NCBI RefSeq assembly: GCF_003994235.2
Contig: NZ_RYFG02000100.1
Location: forward strand, 1 to 64,000
DNA from: Candidatus Methylobacter oryzae
Lineage (GTDB): Bacteria > Pseudomonadota > Gammaproteobacteria > Methylococcales > Methylomonadaceae
DNA length: 64,000 bases
Reading direction: 5' to 3'
Within the stretch, counting starts at the first letter, position 1. Each line of letters starts with the position of its first letter. Positions 8,439 through 17,647 of the stretch are shown here, one piece after another. The notes under the pieces were generated by a model. It had not been told where the DNA came from. It was given only the letters and a program-made list of their open reading frames with translations, and searched no databases. Position numbers and translations under genes: made by a program.

Positions 8439-11015
8439 CTACTTACTGAAAATCCCTTGCCAGCCCCCTGAAATGAGCCGGGTGATGACCATCAGGATAA
8501 AAGGCACCGATAAGCCCGCCGGCGCAGCCAGATAACGGGGTTGCCAATGCGGCGCAAATTTCGCTTTATAGTCGTACAGACCTTCAAAGTTATAAAACTG
8601 GTCGCCCATATCGAAAACGGTTGTGCCGATTTTGTGCCAAAGCGGCGCCAGAGGACGCCGTTTAAGGCCTGCCAACGGCGCCATGCCTAGCGAAAACCCT
8701 TGGTAATTCTCCTCTTTACCCCACAACATCAGTTCCGCAAATAAAAAGTCCATAATGCCTTTCGGACTGTCCGGGTCGTAACGCATCAGGTCGATGGACA
8801 GCTCTTGCCGCTTAGCGGTTTGCCAAAGATTGGCAAAAGCCCTGATTTGTCCCGATTCGTCTTTTATTACCGCAACGTCGGTGCGGCGTAAATAATCTTC
8901 ATTGAAAAAGCCCAGCGAGAAACCTTTTTCCCGGGTGTTTTTATTCGACAGCCAGGCATCGGAAATTTGCCGCAATCTCGGCATTACCGCAGCGACAGCA
9001 GGGCCTGACAGTATTTCAAAACGATAATTCATTTTATTGAACTTGTTGCGGGCGCTACGTTGCGCGTCGCGCTGCTTGCCTTGCAAACTGAAAATCGACA
9101 AATCCACGCGCGCTTCTTCGCCAAGCTTGAATAACGATAAGCCCTGATCGAGATAATACGGCAACAATTCCGGGCCGACTTGATAAAAGACGGCTTTTGC
9201 GCCGTAACGGTCAGCCTGTTCCTGAAACCGCCAAAGCAGGTTTTCAAATGCGGATTGCTCGCCGATCGGGTCGCCCATCGCAATCCAGAATTGCGCGGTA
9301 ACGTCAAACATGATGAAAGCGTTGCGCTCAGTATTCCAAAACAGGTACTTGTCGCCCAACAACGCTAAAAATCCCTGGGTATGCGAACACTGGACCAGCA
9401 GGCGTTGCGCTTCGTCAAGCTCGGCGGCTGCCGGTTTATTTAAAAGCCGCGGCGGAGCAACGCTTAACAAGCGCGATAAGCCAAAACAGACGGTGACGAC
9501 AGCGATCAGCAACAACGCTCTTAAAAAACGAGGCGCATCGCCCTGATAGGAAAACTGCCACCATAATTCATGCGCATATTCGACATCCCGATAAGCGAAA
9601 AAGCCCAGCCAGACAGAACCGGCCAACATCATTATCACCGTGACCAGCCAGGGTTTCGAAAAAGACATATGCAGCAACGACGAGCGGCGCTGGAAATAGC
9701 TGCGGGTCGGCAGCATCAGCATCAGTATTGTTAATAACACCAAGGCTTCGCGCCAATCAAATCCCTTCAGTAACGAGACAATAATGCCCAAGCCCAGCAA
9801 GAACAGGCTGCCGTACCAGGCGGCATCGATTTTCAGACGGATTCCCCGCGCCAAAAACAACAACAGCAAACCGGTCAGGCTGCCCGTCAAATGCGACAGC
9901 TCAATGACAGGCAAAGGCAGCAGCTCGCTTAACCAGTCCAACACCTCCGAGTTGGCCGGAATCGAACCGGAAATCAACAGCACGCCGCCGGCCAACAGCA
10001 ATAACAGCGAGTACAATTGCGGCACAATGGCGGATAGCGTCCGGCTCAACGCACTGTCGGCCAGTAACTCCCGGCGGCTGTAGATTTCGTAACTGAGCAA
10101 TCCCGCTCCGGCCAGCAGCAACGGCAAAAAATAGTAAACGACCCGATACAGCAGCAAAGCGCCAATCAAAGTCAAATGTTGATCCGTGACGTCAATATCC
10201 GACATCAGCCACAAAAACGCGCTTTCAAACACGCCGATACCGCCCGGCACCTGGCTGATAACGCCGACAACCTGCGCAACCACAAAAACCACGACGAAGG
10301 CGCCGAAATCGACGTCGACTTTGCCGAGCAGCAGAACCCACAGCACCAGCGACGACAACACGATGTCGATGCTCGATACCAGCGTTTGCCAAACGGCGAT
10401 ACGCGGCGACGGCAGGTACAACTCAAAACCTTTAACCGGCAACGGTTTGCGCCATAATAAAACGGCGGCCCAATAAACCAGCAAAGACGCCGCGCAAATC
10501 AGGCTAACCCAATGGATCGCAGGCGGTTCTTGGACAGCGTTGGCTAAATAGTGCGGCAATAACAAGCTGCCGACCAAACCCAAACTGAGCGCGCCCAATA
10601 GGTAAGTGATCGTTTGGAACAACGAAATCTTTACAATATCCCAACCCGGCACACCCCATTTCGAATAGAAGCGGTAGCGGATGGAACCGCCGGCAACCCA
10701 GGCATGGCCGGTGTTGTTGCTGATCGCATAGCCCAGCAAGGCGGCCGCGGTCATTTTTGACAGCGGAATTTTTGTATAGCCTGCAAAACGCAACGCCAGC
10801 CAGTCATAACCGGCCAGGATCAGATAGTTAATCACCGTCAACAGAAAAGCCGCGAACAGTGTCCGCATCGGCATTTCATGTAACGATGCCAGGATGTCGC
10901 TCAGATCGTGTACTTTGATCTCGTTATGAACGATGTACAGCGCGCAGGCAAACAAAGCCAACGGCAACAGATGCGTGATTTTCTGAGTCAATCGGCTTAG
11001 CGTTTCGCTGGTCAT
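8439..11015 (-). CDS. mprF: Bifunctional lysylphosphatidylglycerol flippase/synthetase MprF
   Basis: An 858-residue inner-membrane protein. The N-terminal 520 residues hold about 13-14 hydrophobic segments, including the LPG flippase domain. The C-terminal part (about 530-840) is the DUF2156 GNAT-like domain that transfers lysine or alanine from aminoacyl-tRNA to phosphatidylglycerol. Diagnostic stretches are YLFWNTERNAFIMFDV, GDPIGE, LSIDLMRYDPDSPKGIMDFLF and GMAPLAGL. Lysinylated lipid lowers surface charge and gives resistance to cationic peptides in other bacteria. It is the last gene of an operon with a VirJ/AcvB-like protein 27 nt upstream, the same pairing as lpiA-acvB in rhizobia. Length is typical of the family. 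Confidence 0.93.
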   Translation of the reverse strand: MTSETLSRLTQKITHLLPLALFACALYIVHNEIKVHDLSDILASLHEMPMRTLFAAFLLTVINYLILAGYDWLALRFAGYTKIPLSKMTAAALLGYAISNNTGHAWVAGGSIRYRFYSKWGVPGWDIVKISLFQTITYLLGALSLGLVGSLLLPHYLANAVQEPPAIHWVSLICAASLLVYWAAVLLWRKPLPVKGFELYLPSPRIAVWQTLVSSIDIVLSSLVLWVLLLGKVDVDFGAFVVVFVVAQVVGVISQVPGGIGVFESAFLWLMSDIDVTDQHLTLIGALLLYRVVYYFLPLLLAGAGLLSYEIYSRRELLADSALSRTLSAIVPQLYSLLLLLAGGVLLISGSIPANSEVLDWLSELLPLPVIELSHLTGSLTGLLLLFLARGIRLKIDAAWYGSLFLLGLGIIVSLLKGFDWREALVLLTILMLMLPTRSYFQRRSSLLHMSFSKPWLVTVIMMLAGSVWLGFFAYRDVEYAHELWWQFSYQGDAPRFLRALLLIAVVTVCFGLSRLLSVAPPRLLNKPAAAELDEAQRLLVQCSHTQGFLALLGDKYLFWNTERNAFIMFDVTAQFWIAMGDPIGEQSAFENLLWRFQEQADRYGAKAVFYQVGPELLPYYLDQGLSLFKLGEEARVDLSIFSLQGKQRDAQRSARNKFNKMNYRFEILSGPAVAAVMPRLRQISDAWLSNKNTREKGFSLGFFNEDYLRRTDVAVIKDESGQIRAFANLWQTAKRQELSIDLMRYDPDSPKGIMDFLFAELMLWGKEENYQGFSLGMAPLAGLKRRPLAPLWHKIGTTVFDMGDQFYNFEGLYDYKAKFAPHWQPRYLAAPAGLSVPFILMVITRLISGGWQGIFSK

Positions 11016-11042
11016 AATGCTTATTCTTTCTGTGGGATAAAA

Positions 11043-12395
11043 TCAATTAATGCCGTGCTGCCGGTATACGTCCAGAATTTGCCGGGTCAGTTTCGGATAA
11101 TCCTGGTCGAAATGGTGGCCGCCCGGCAATTCCAGAATTTTGGCTTCGCTATCCGATAGCCCGGTGCAAGCCGTTTCGGCTTTTTCTTCCTTACCGTAAA
11201 TACATAAAATCTTGTTTTTGGGTATCCGGGCCAGTTCCGGCGCCACAGGATGTCCGCTCGAATTTTGGCCTAACCAGCCTGAAACATGGATTTCAAAATC
11301 GGCGCTATCCGCCAACGCGATCAACGCCAGCAATGCAACGCTGTCTTTATCTTGCGGAGGCAGGCGATTGTAAATAGCCGGCAAAATGTCGGCCCCGAAC
11401 GAATAGCCGGCTAAGACAAACGACTTTATCCCCCAGTTTTTCCGGTAATAGGCCATCGTTGCCGACAGGTCGGCGGCCGCTTGTTCGGGCGATTTTCGCT
11501 CCCAAAAATAACGCAACACATCCACGCCGACCACCGGATAATTCATCGCCGCCATTTCCCCGGCTACAGTCCTGTCCAGGTCGCGCCAACCGCCGTCGCC
11601 CGAATAAAAAACCGTTACCTTATCCGCTGACTTTGCAGCTGGCACCTCGACGACCGGCATCGCCGGCGGCGATTGGCCGCTATTCCCGAGCGCCATTTTA
11701 ACTTCATCAACCAGCAATTGATCGAGCGGCGTATCGTAAGCCGCAATCCGGGTATCGACATTTCCCAGTGACCTGATAAAAACGGCGGTCTCGGCCGGAG
11801 GCTGGTCGGACCAGACCGAACGCCAACTACCTTCCAAATCCGGAGATGAAACCAAAACATGCTGCCCGTTCCGGTAGTGGCTGAACAAGGGTGGGCACAG
11901 GACCAGTTGGTCGGGCAATACGACCGAAAAACCGATAGAAAGATTAGTCGCCTGACTTGTCGAATCCGATTGGGCATTAACAAACGGAACCAACGCGCCA
12001 TCGGCGATTCCGGCAATAATCAGCTGCCCTGCCGAAGAGGTAGGCATTTTTTTTACCAGCGCTTCTATCGATGTCTCGACCCACTGGTCATCAAGACATT
12101 GACCGCTTTCGGCATTAAAGCCTGTTAAGAATGGCCCCGAATCCACGACGGCCGCAGTCACTCCCGCGCCCGCCAAATGCGCCCCCAGAACGTTTGCCGG
12201 GAATTTTTTTGTATCGGCGAAAACCAGCGCTTGCCCCTGAGAGCCCCATAACGGTTCCGTGATGACCATATCGCCAAAATTTTCAGTGGTTATCGACTCT
12301 TGCAAAATGGGCGGATGGCCGTGCTTTACCCAAACAACGCCAAGCGCAACGGCAATTAACGGCAAGCAAACAAGAAGAACTTTTTTTATTTTCAT
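11043..12395 (-). CDS. VirJ/AcvB-like periplasmic alpha/beta hydrolase
   Basis: A 450-residue protein with an N-terminal hydrophobic signal segment (about 4-23). A divergent hydrolase-like first half and a VirJ domain (about 255-450) follow, with FYSGDGGWRDLD, the nucleophile elbow GYSFG near residue 332 and a late GGHHFDQDY that supplies the His. Agrobacterium AcvB has been reported to hydrolyse lysyl-phosphatidylglycerol. A gene directly before mprF therefore fits a partner that removes or tunes lysyl-PG from the periplasmic side (family knowledge plus inference). I chose the ATG at 12395 because it places the hydrophobic stretch at the N-terminus; TTG at 12413 is in frame upstream. Neither has a strong ribosome-binding site. 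Confidence 0.83.
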   Translation of the reverse strand: MKIKKVLLVCLPLIAVALGVVWVKHGHPPILQESITTENFGDMVITEPLWGSQGQALVFADTKKFPANVLGAHLAGAGVTAAVVDSGPFLTGFNAESGQCLDDQWVETSIEALVKKMPTSSAGQLIIAGIADGALVPFVNAQSDSTSQATNLSIGFSVVLPDQLVLCPPLFSHYRNGQHVLVSSPDLEGSWRSVWSDQPPAETAVFIRSLGNVDTRIAAYDTPLDQLLVDEVKMALGNSGQSPPAMPVVEVPAAKSADKVTVFYSGDGGWRDLDRTVAGEMAAMNYPVVGVDVLRYFWERKSPEQAAADLSATMAYYRKNWGIKSFVLAGYSFGADILPAIYNRLPPQDKDSVALLALIALADSADFEIHVSGWLGQNSSGHPVAPELARIPKNKILCIYGKEEKAETACTGLSDSEAKILELPGGHHFDQDYPKLTRQILDVYRQHGIN

Positions 12396-12426
12396 CGGCT
12401 GGGCCACTTTCAAGGAACGGTGTGAA

Positions 12427-12669
12427 TTACATCGGCGGTTCGATATTCAAAAACGATGCGCTTAACCGGTTAACCTGCCGGCCATGAGTCACAGGAGCGG
12501 CATGTCCGGCATCCGCGACAATTTCAATTCTGCCGCTCGCCAACATCTGCGCCAATTCGCTGTTCACCGCGCCCATAGGCGGCGTAATGGATATGAGCGC
12601 CGCGATGAACAAGCCGCCCAACCGAGATGAAACAATCTTTTCATGATGGTAACGGGCCCATTGATGCAT
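12427..12669 (-). pseudogene. Remnant of an alpha/beta hydrolase
   Basis: An 80-codon reading frame whose last 40 residues (ASGRIEIVADAGHAAPVTH...VNRLSASFLN) match the usual end of an alpha/beta hydrolase, with the catalytic-type His in DAGH. The preceding GGLFIAALISITPPM resembles an internal strand and cap entrance of the same fold. No nucleophile elbow, oxyanion region or acid residue is present, so it reads as a fragment with an internal deletion rather than an enzyme. It sits between two full-length hydrolase genes on the same strand. Confidence 0.5.
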
Positions 12670-12690
12670 TAACTTTTACTTTCCTACGAT

Positions 12691-14004
12691 CTACTTGATT
12701 TTTAGACTGGCAGATTTTTTCAACCATAGACCGGATTTTCCGGACAGCCACGATTGCGCAAACTTGTCGGACTTGCTGATACTGTCTAAAAATGCGGTCG
12801 AGATGCTAAATACGGCGGCGATATGCTTGGCGTCCTGTTTGCCGTCTTGCCGACCGTCATGCTGCGGCCTGCCCATGCCAGTCCAAGGCCCGGCAGCCAT
12901 ACCGCCGCTTCTTCGCCCGCCGCCGCCTCGAACGGAATTACTCATACCAAAACGCCGCATAGACTCGCTGGGGCCGTTTTTTTCCGCATACTCCTGCATT
13001 GAAGAATCGGCCTGATGGCGATGCGATAAGTTAGAGCCTGCCAATAAGCGATGATCGGCTTTATTCAATAATAACAAATATTTATTGCCGGGCGGCGCAT
13101 ATTCCCAAATTGCGGTGCGGACATAGGCGGAACTGATCCCGTAGGGATCGTCATCGTCGCTGCCGGTCACTACCAGCAAAGGCATGGAAATATTTTTGTA
13201 GCGGTTTGCTAAATTGCCGAGCGCCATATCGACGGACGGACTGAATAAAATCGCGGCAAGCGGATGAATGTCCTGAGCTGCCGGAAGATTGGCTTCGAAT
13301 TTCTCGCCGATCATTTCTTCAACTGTCTGCGCGCCGAGGTCATAACCGGCAATGATCACTCGCGACAAATCCGCCGATTTAAATAAGGCTTGTCCGGCTG
13401 TTGCCCGCTGTTTGAGTTGCGCGTAAGCCCAGAGCAGATGGTCAACACGCTTTTTCAGGGAAGCTTGCGAGAAATACTGATGCCCCAGATAGTGCAGCTC
13501 GTTGTTCCTGACGGCCCTCGACGGCCTGGATTTATCGCTGTCGGATGAATCTTCCTCGTTATCTTGATCATCGCCCGGCTTTCCGAACATCGGCGCCAAT
13601 TCTTTAAGCGCAGCGCTAATCTCTGCCGGTTGTACGCTAAAAACCGCAAATCCTGCCTTGGCCCAGGTTTCGCGCCAAAGCCGTCCGCCCTCGGCAGACT
13701 CGCCTAAGCCAGGCAGATAGATAATTAACGGATAAACGCCAACAGTTTTCGGAGCAAGCATTGAGACTTCAACGGTTTGCCCGTCATGCCGCCAAGTTTC
13801 ATGTATCGAATCGATCCGGTAGTTACGTGAAGCGGAATAACCGCCTTCAGTAATAAACTGTTCGATCTTTTCAGACTGCTCTTCCGGTGTCGGCAAAGAC
13901 GGCCCCCAAGAACAGCCCGTCAGTAAAGCTGCGAAAAAGGCAACAGCCAGAGTCTGGGTAAGATTCGGCAAAATTGACAAACTGATCCATGATTTATCAT
14001 TCAT
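12691..14004 (-). CDS. Lipoprotein with alpha/beta-hydrolase fold, Asp at the nucleophile elbow
   Basis: A 437-residue protein. Residues 14-31 form a lipoprotein signal ending in the lipobox LTGC, so the mature protein should be lipid-anchored. The hydrolase fold shows LIIYLPGLGESAEGG (oxyanion region) and LLVVTGSDDDDPYG (acid strand). At the position of the Ser in G-x-S-x-G stands GYDLG. Asp is the nucleophile in dehalogenases and epoxide hydrolases, but here it may equally mean loss of activity. A His is available in KADHRLL. A Gly/Arg-rich insert (about 350-385) precedes a last helix. It is the first gene of the apparent operon ending in mprF; the substrate is unknown. Confidence 0.72.
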   Translation of the reverse strand: MNDKSWISLSILPNLTQTLAVAFFAALLTGCSWGPSLPTPEEQSEKIEQFITEGGYSASRNYRIDSIHETWRHDGQTVEVSMLAPKTVGVYPLIIYLPGLGESAEGGRLWRETWAKAGFAVFSVQPAEISAALKELAPMFGKPGDDQDNEEDSSDSDKSRPSRAVRNNELHYLGHQYFSQASLKKRVDHLLWAYAQLKQRATAGQALFKSADLSRVIIAGYDLGAQTVEEMIGEKFEANLPAAQDIHPLAAILFSPSVDMALGNLANRYKNISMPLLVVTGSDDDDPYGISSAYVRTAIWEYAPPGNKYLLLLNKADHRLLAGSNLSHRHQADSSMQEYAEKNGPSESMRRFGMSNSVRGGGGRRSGGMAAGPWTGMGRPQHDGRQDGKQDAKHIAAVFSISTAFLDSISKSDKFAQSWLSGKSGLWLKKSASLKIK

Positions 14005-14419
14005 ATTTTTCTGCCCGTAATAAAAATTAACGAAATATCTGTTTTCAATGGCAATACCCGTTCTTCAGCGTGGTTTTCCATATTACTGCTCTCGACTGCA
14101 ACCGGATTAACTTTTCGAATAAGAACATAGCGCCAAGCTATTTTTATGCCAAATTAATAGCCGAAATAACATCAGCCCTATCAATCCTAACAGTTAACCT
14201 ACGGCTGAGCCAAAGGTTCAAATAAGCCGTAAATAAGGTTCTTTTCCACTACTTAGACCTCTACCTATCGCTCAACATTGGGAAAAATCCGGATAATCCT
14301 GCGGTTGAAAAGCCGTCATATTTGTCTATTTAGAGCATGCGTTTTTAAGGTTAATTTGAGAGAACCGGTTATAATTGTCGGGATTTTCGTTCACTGTAAA
14401 TTAATAAAAATTAAGTTCT
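14005..14419. other. 415-nt divergent intergenic region
   Basis: This separates the minus-strand lipoprotein/mprF operon from the plus-strand J-domain gene, so it should hold both promoters. A TATAAT occurs at 14370-14375, 45 nt before the J-domain start, but no matching -35 hexamer stands at a proper distance. No gene, RNA or long repeat is seen. Confidence 0.4.
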
Positions 14420-15061
14420 ATGGCTAACATACGTACCCATTACGACAACCTAAAAGTTACAAGAGACGCCCCGGTAAGCGTGATCAGAGCCGCCTATAAA
14501 GCGCTTTGCCAAACTTATCACCCCGATAAATTCCAAGGCAACCCCGAAGAAGCCGAAAGAGTCATTAAGCTGGTAAACTCTTCCTATGCCGTATTAATAG
14601 ACCCGGTTAAGCGGGCCGGACATAACGCCTGGATCAAGGAACAAGAAGCTAAACAGCAAGGTGCGGATACACAGGGCAAAGAAAACGACGAGACCAACGA
14701 AGCACCTGAGCCAGCTGATCAAGAGCAGGATAAACCGCAACCATCCAATGCCAATAGCGAGGCCATGTTTCAACATGCTTATGATTTGAACGACCGCGGC
14801 CGGCATGAAGAAGCCTTTTCGATTTATCAACAATTGGCAGAGCAAGGCCATGCAAAAGCTCAATTCAATTTAGGCGTTATGTACGACCGGGGCCAACATG
14901 TCGCACAGGACTATGCTCAAGCCGTATCTTGGTACCAAAAAGCCGCGGAACAAGGCAATTCGAATGCGCAATATAATTTAGCGCTTAAATATCAAACCGG
15001 CCAAGGCGTCATGAAGGATGAAACAAAGGCGGCTTATTGGTACCGGAAAGCGGCTGAATAA
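14420..15061 (+). CDS. J-domain and Sel1-repeat protein
   Basis: A 213-residue protein. Residues 6-68 form a J domain with the HPD tripeptide at 34-36, which stimulates DnaK-type chaperone ATPase. An acidic Gln/Glu-rich linker (about 75-110) and two to three Sel1-like repeats follow (A-x-x-WYQKAAEQGN-x-x-AQ-x-NLA pattern, about 115-213). The last repeat ends at the stop codon, so the array is short. Such proteins are usually cytosolic adaptors; the client is unknown. There is no strong ribosome-binding site, only a purine-poor TAAG upstream. Confidence 0.8.
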   Translation: MANIRTHYDNLKVTRDAPVSVIRAAYKALCQTYHPDKFQGNPEEAERVIKLVNSSYAVLIDPVKRAGHNAWIKEQEAKQQGADTQGKENDETNEAPEPADQEQDKPQPSNANSEAMFQHAYDLNDRGRHEEAFSIYQQLAEQGHAKAQFNLGVMYDRGQHVAQDYAQAVSWYQKAAEQGNSNAQYNLALKYQTGQGVMKDETKAAYWYRKAAE

Positions 15062-15123
15062 GACCGCTACGTTTTTAAGTTAAACTACCCCTCATTACTT
15101 TAAAAGAGATTCCCCAAATACCC

Positions 15124-16434
15124 GTGACCACTTTATTCCCCATTCCTGAAAATCATCCGCAACGATTTGTACTTCACAACGAAGTTCACGCCCGGGCTCC
15201 CGTTGTTTTGAATTTGCCGGTCAGGGCAAGTCATCTTGCCTTATTGCTGTCCAGTGACGAAAAAATGCAGGAACGTCAGCATTTGGCAAAGCTCTGCGAG
15301 AGATTCGGCGTTACGCCGCCTGAGAAAGACGCGGATCACTTTAGCGCAACCTTTAATTCCTTTCAAATACGTTGGGAGCAGCACGGCGAGTTCAGCACTT
15401 ACAGTTTTTACGTACAGGACACGCCTAGGGACCCTTTTACCGATCCGGCTTTAAAAAAGGTCCCGGTGGACTGGATGTCGCAATTAAGAGGACAGGTCAT
15501 TGTTGCGGCTCATGCAAGCATCGTCTCGGCCGCCGATATTGATTACGACGAAAGTGCCGACTTGGGGACGCTGTCGGCTTATTTTGCCGACAATCCGGTC
15601 GTCGGCTCCAAAGTAACCGGCGGCGCGGCCTCGGTCTTTACGGATTTTCGCGTTCACGTTGACGGTTTCAGCCGTTTTTTGATTATTAATCATGGCTTAA
15701 GAACGGCACAGGCAGGACGCTTATTGCAACGGCTGTTCGAAATTGAAGTGTATCGCGTGATGGCCTTGCTGGCTTTCCCTATCGCCCGCAAACTGTACCC
15801 GGCATTGAATAAGTCCGACCGGCAGCTTTATACGATCACCAATGCAATGACATTGCCCGATAATAACGACGGCAAATTACTGGATGAGTTGACCACGCTA
15901 GCCGCTGAAGTTGAGAACTACATTTCCAGCAATCACTTTCGCTTTGCGGCCGCCAGCGCCTATTATCAATTGGTCGAGCAACGCGTCAACGATTTACGCG
16001 AAGTGCGGATTCAAGGTATCCAGACGCTGGGCGAATTCATCAAACGGCGCTTGGAACCGGCGGTTAATACCTGCGAATCGGTTTCGCGCCGCTTTACCCA
16101 GCTTTCCGAGCGGGTCAGCAACGCCAGCCAGTTGCTGCGCACACGCGTTGACAGCCTGATTGAACGGCAAAACCAGGCCTTACTGTCGTCAATGGCTTTA
16201 CGGGCAAAAATGCAGCTGCGGATGCAGCAAATGGTTGAAGGCATCTCGATGGTCGCTATTACCTATTATGCCGCCAGCCTGACCGGGAAAATAGCCGAAG
16301 CGCTTCATGCGGTTGGCTGGAAAGTGAATCCGGAAATCGTCGAAGGCGTTTCGATTCCGTTTATATTGATCATCATCGCAATCGGCATTAAACGGATTCA
16401 TAAAATCATCGCCAGTACGACCGATCATCATTGA
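15124..16434 (+). CDS. DUF3422 family membrane-anchored protein
   Basis: A 436-residue protein starting at GTG. It opens with PQRFVLHNEVHARAP, the signature of DUF3422, a family common in proteobacteria and without a defined function. Residues about 265-375 look helical and may form a coiled coil. Two hydrophobic segments near the C-terminus (about 372-395 and 405-425) suggest an inner-membrane anchor with the bulk in the cytosol, a topology resembling CorA-type magnesium channels. It follows the J-domain gene by 62 nt and may be cotranscribed with it. Confidence 0.8.
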   Translation: MTTLFPIPENHPQRFVLHNEVHARAPVVLNLPVRASHLALLLSSDEKMQERQHLAKLCERFGVTPPEKDADHFSATFNSFQIRWEQHGEFSTYSFYVQDTPRDPFTDPALKKVPVDWMSQLRGQVIVAAHASIVSAADIDYDESADLGTLSAYFADNPVVGSKVTGGAASVFTDFRVHVDGFSRFLIINHGLRTAQAGRLLQRLFEIEVYRVMALLAFPIARKLYPALNKSDRQLYTITNAMTLPDNNDGKLLDELTTLAAEVENYISSNHFRFAAASAYYQLVEQRVNDLREVRIQGIQTLGEFIKRRLEPAVNTCESVSRRFTQLSERVSNASQLLRTRVDSLIERQNQALLSSMALRAKMQLRMQQMVEGISMVAITYYAASLTGKIAEALHAVGWKVNPEIVEGVSIPFILIIIAIGIKRIHKIIASTTDHH

Positions 16435-16539
16435 AATGCGTTCGGTAAAATGTGGAGGAACTGGGACTGTACCTGCGACACATCTCTATCTGTAACTGAA
16501 GAATGGAACTCGGCAATTGCTCCTGCATTGCTCTACCTC

Positions 16540-16650
16540 CTGCATCCATGCAGTCGACGGATGACACGGATAGGGCGGACTTACACGGATTTTTAAGCCC
16601 AAGCCAAGTTTAAATCCGTGTTTATCCGTCTAATCCGCAGCATCCGTGTT
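16540..16650. repeat. Palindromic intergenic repeats between DUF3422 and the CNB gene
   Basis: CTGCAT-CC-ATGCAG is a palindrome at 16540-16553. After it comes a long imperfect inverted repeat: left arm 16563-16592 and right arm 16612-16650, both built of ACACGGAT/ATCCGTGT units. The inner 10 bp (ACACGGATTT, 16583-16592, against AAATCCGTGT, 16612-16621) match perfectly around a 19-nt loop. It lies between the convergent genes and may end transcripts from both sides. Confidence 0.55.
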
Positions 16651-16684
16651 CTATATGAGAATACGCTGAGTAGTTACCTGTATC

Positions 16685-17224
16685 TTAAATAACATTGGAC
16701 GCCAGAAACTCCGCCAATTGCGCACTGGTAAGCCTGAGCCGTTGGCTCAGCGCACGGGAAATATTCCAAATGATTTTAAACGCCAAGGCAGGATGCTGAT
16801 CGGCCAGGATCATCATGCTGTTTCTGTCCATTGACAAAAAGACAGTGTCCTTTTCCGCACGCGCAGTCGCCGACCGGGGTTGCGTATCGATAACCGACAT
16901 TTCGCCAAAAGTACGGCCAACCCGCAACGTCGATATCAATTTATCGTTTTTATAAACGCCAATGGCTCCTTTGGCGATAACGCCCATAGAAGAGCCGGGC
17001 TCGCCTTCCTTATAAATGACGGTACCTTTAGGCGCGCCGTAAGGCTTGAAATAATAACTGACAGTCTGTAACTGCTCCCAGGTAAAATCTTCTCCCCAGT
17101 GAGAAGAATCCAATATTTGCGCATTGGACTCTAGCGTACTTTCAATGCTTATTAACTTTGGAACGTTGGCTTCAATCATGATAACGGGGTTTGACGGATT
17201 ACATTTTGTGCAAAATGATAGCAT
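16685..17224 (-). CDS. Cyclic-nucleotide-binding-domain protein
   Basis: A 179-residue protein made almost wholly of one cNMP-binding jelly-roll (about 45-170), with the phosphate-binding cassette FGEMSVIDTQPRSATARA. No DNA-binding helix-turn-helix follows, so it is not a CRP-type regulator. It is more likely a stand-alone sensor or adaptor for an unknown partner. The cassette keeps FGE and the RSA Arg that contacts the cyclic phosphate. An alternative ATG at codon 16 (17179) is possible. It is monocistronic and convergent with the DUF3422 gene. Confidence 0.78.
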   Translation of the reverse strand: MLSFCTKCNPSNPVIMIEANVPKLISIESTLESNAQILDSSHWGEDFTWEQLQTVSYYFKPYGAPKGTVIYKEGEPGSSMGVIAKGAIGVYKNDKLISTLRVGRTFGEMSVIDTQPRSATARAEKDTVFLSMDRNSMMILADQHPALAFKIIWNISRALSQRLRLTSAQLAEFLASNVI

Positions 17225-17647
17225 TTAAGCCTGTAAACTTTGTAACAATATCCAGGCTGGAACATTTTGTTTTCAGTTGGAAACATAGCCCGGATTGTTA
17301 AAATCATTGAAACACTCATTGGCGTGGAACTGATCCATGATCCGGCCGATAATCCGCCAGGAGCTTGATGTTCAACGGCCTTGTGCAGTAGAAAGTTCAA
17401 TCTTCCCGATTGATGCTGTGAAAATTTGACGGCAACCGGCAAGATAGAGTAAAAACAAAAAACTCTTCATCATTACACTCCGATGAAGTCGCGATGCTTG
17501 CTAAAATCCCCATGTTTGGGATTTAGACAATAATCGATCGGCGCTCGGCAACGGGTATCGAATCGGCAAGTAAAAAACTTAAATTCATAAAATTGCTTCT
17601 ATCCGCAGGCTTTGTTAAACGGCTACTGTTTTTAAAAGGAGTAAATA
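17225..17647. other. 423-nt divergent intergenic region
   Basis: No convincing gene is seen. A short hairpin AAATCCC/GGGATTT with a 7-nt loop lies at 17504-17524. The ribosome-binding site AAGGAG of the next gene is at 17637-17642. The region should contain promoters for the CNB gene (minus) and the small envelope proteins (plus). Confidence 0.35.

Noticed and set aside
14370..14375. TATAAT before the J-domain gene as a promoter
   Set aside because: No acceptable -35 hexamer at 15-19 nt; the nearest TTGAGA is only 8 nt away.
17176..17442. Minus-strand reading frame upstream of the CNB gene
   Set aside because: Overlaps the start of the CNB gene in another frame, with non-protein-like composition.
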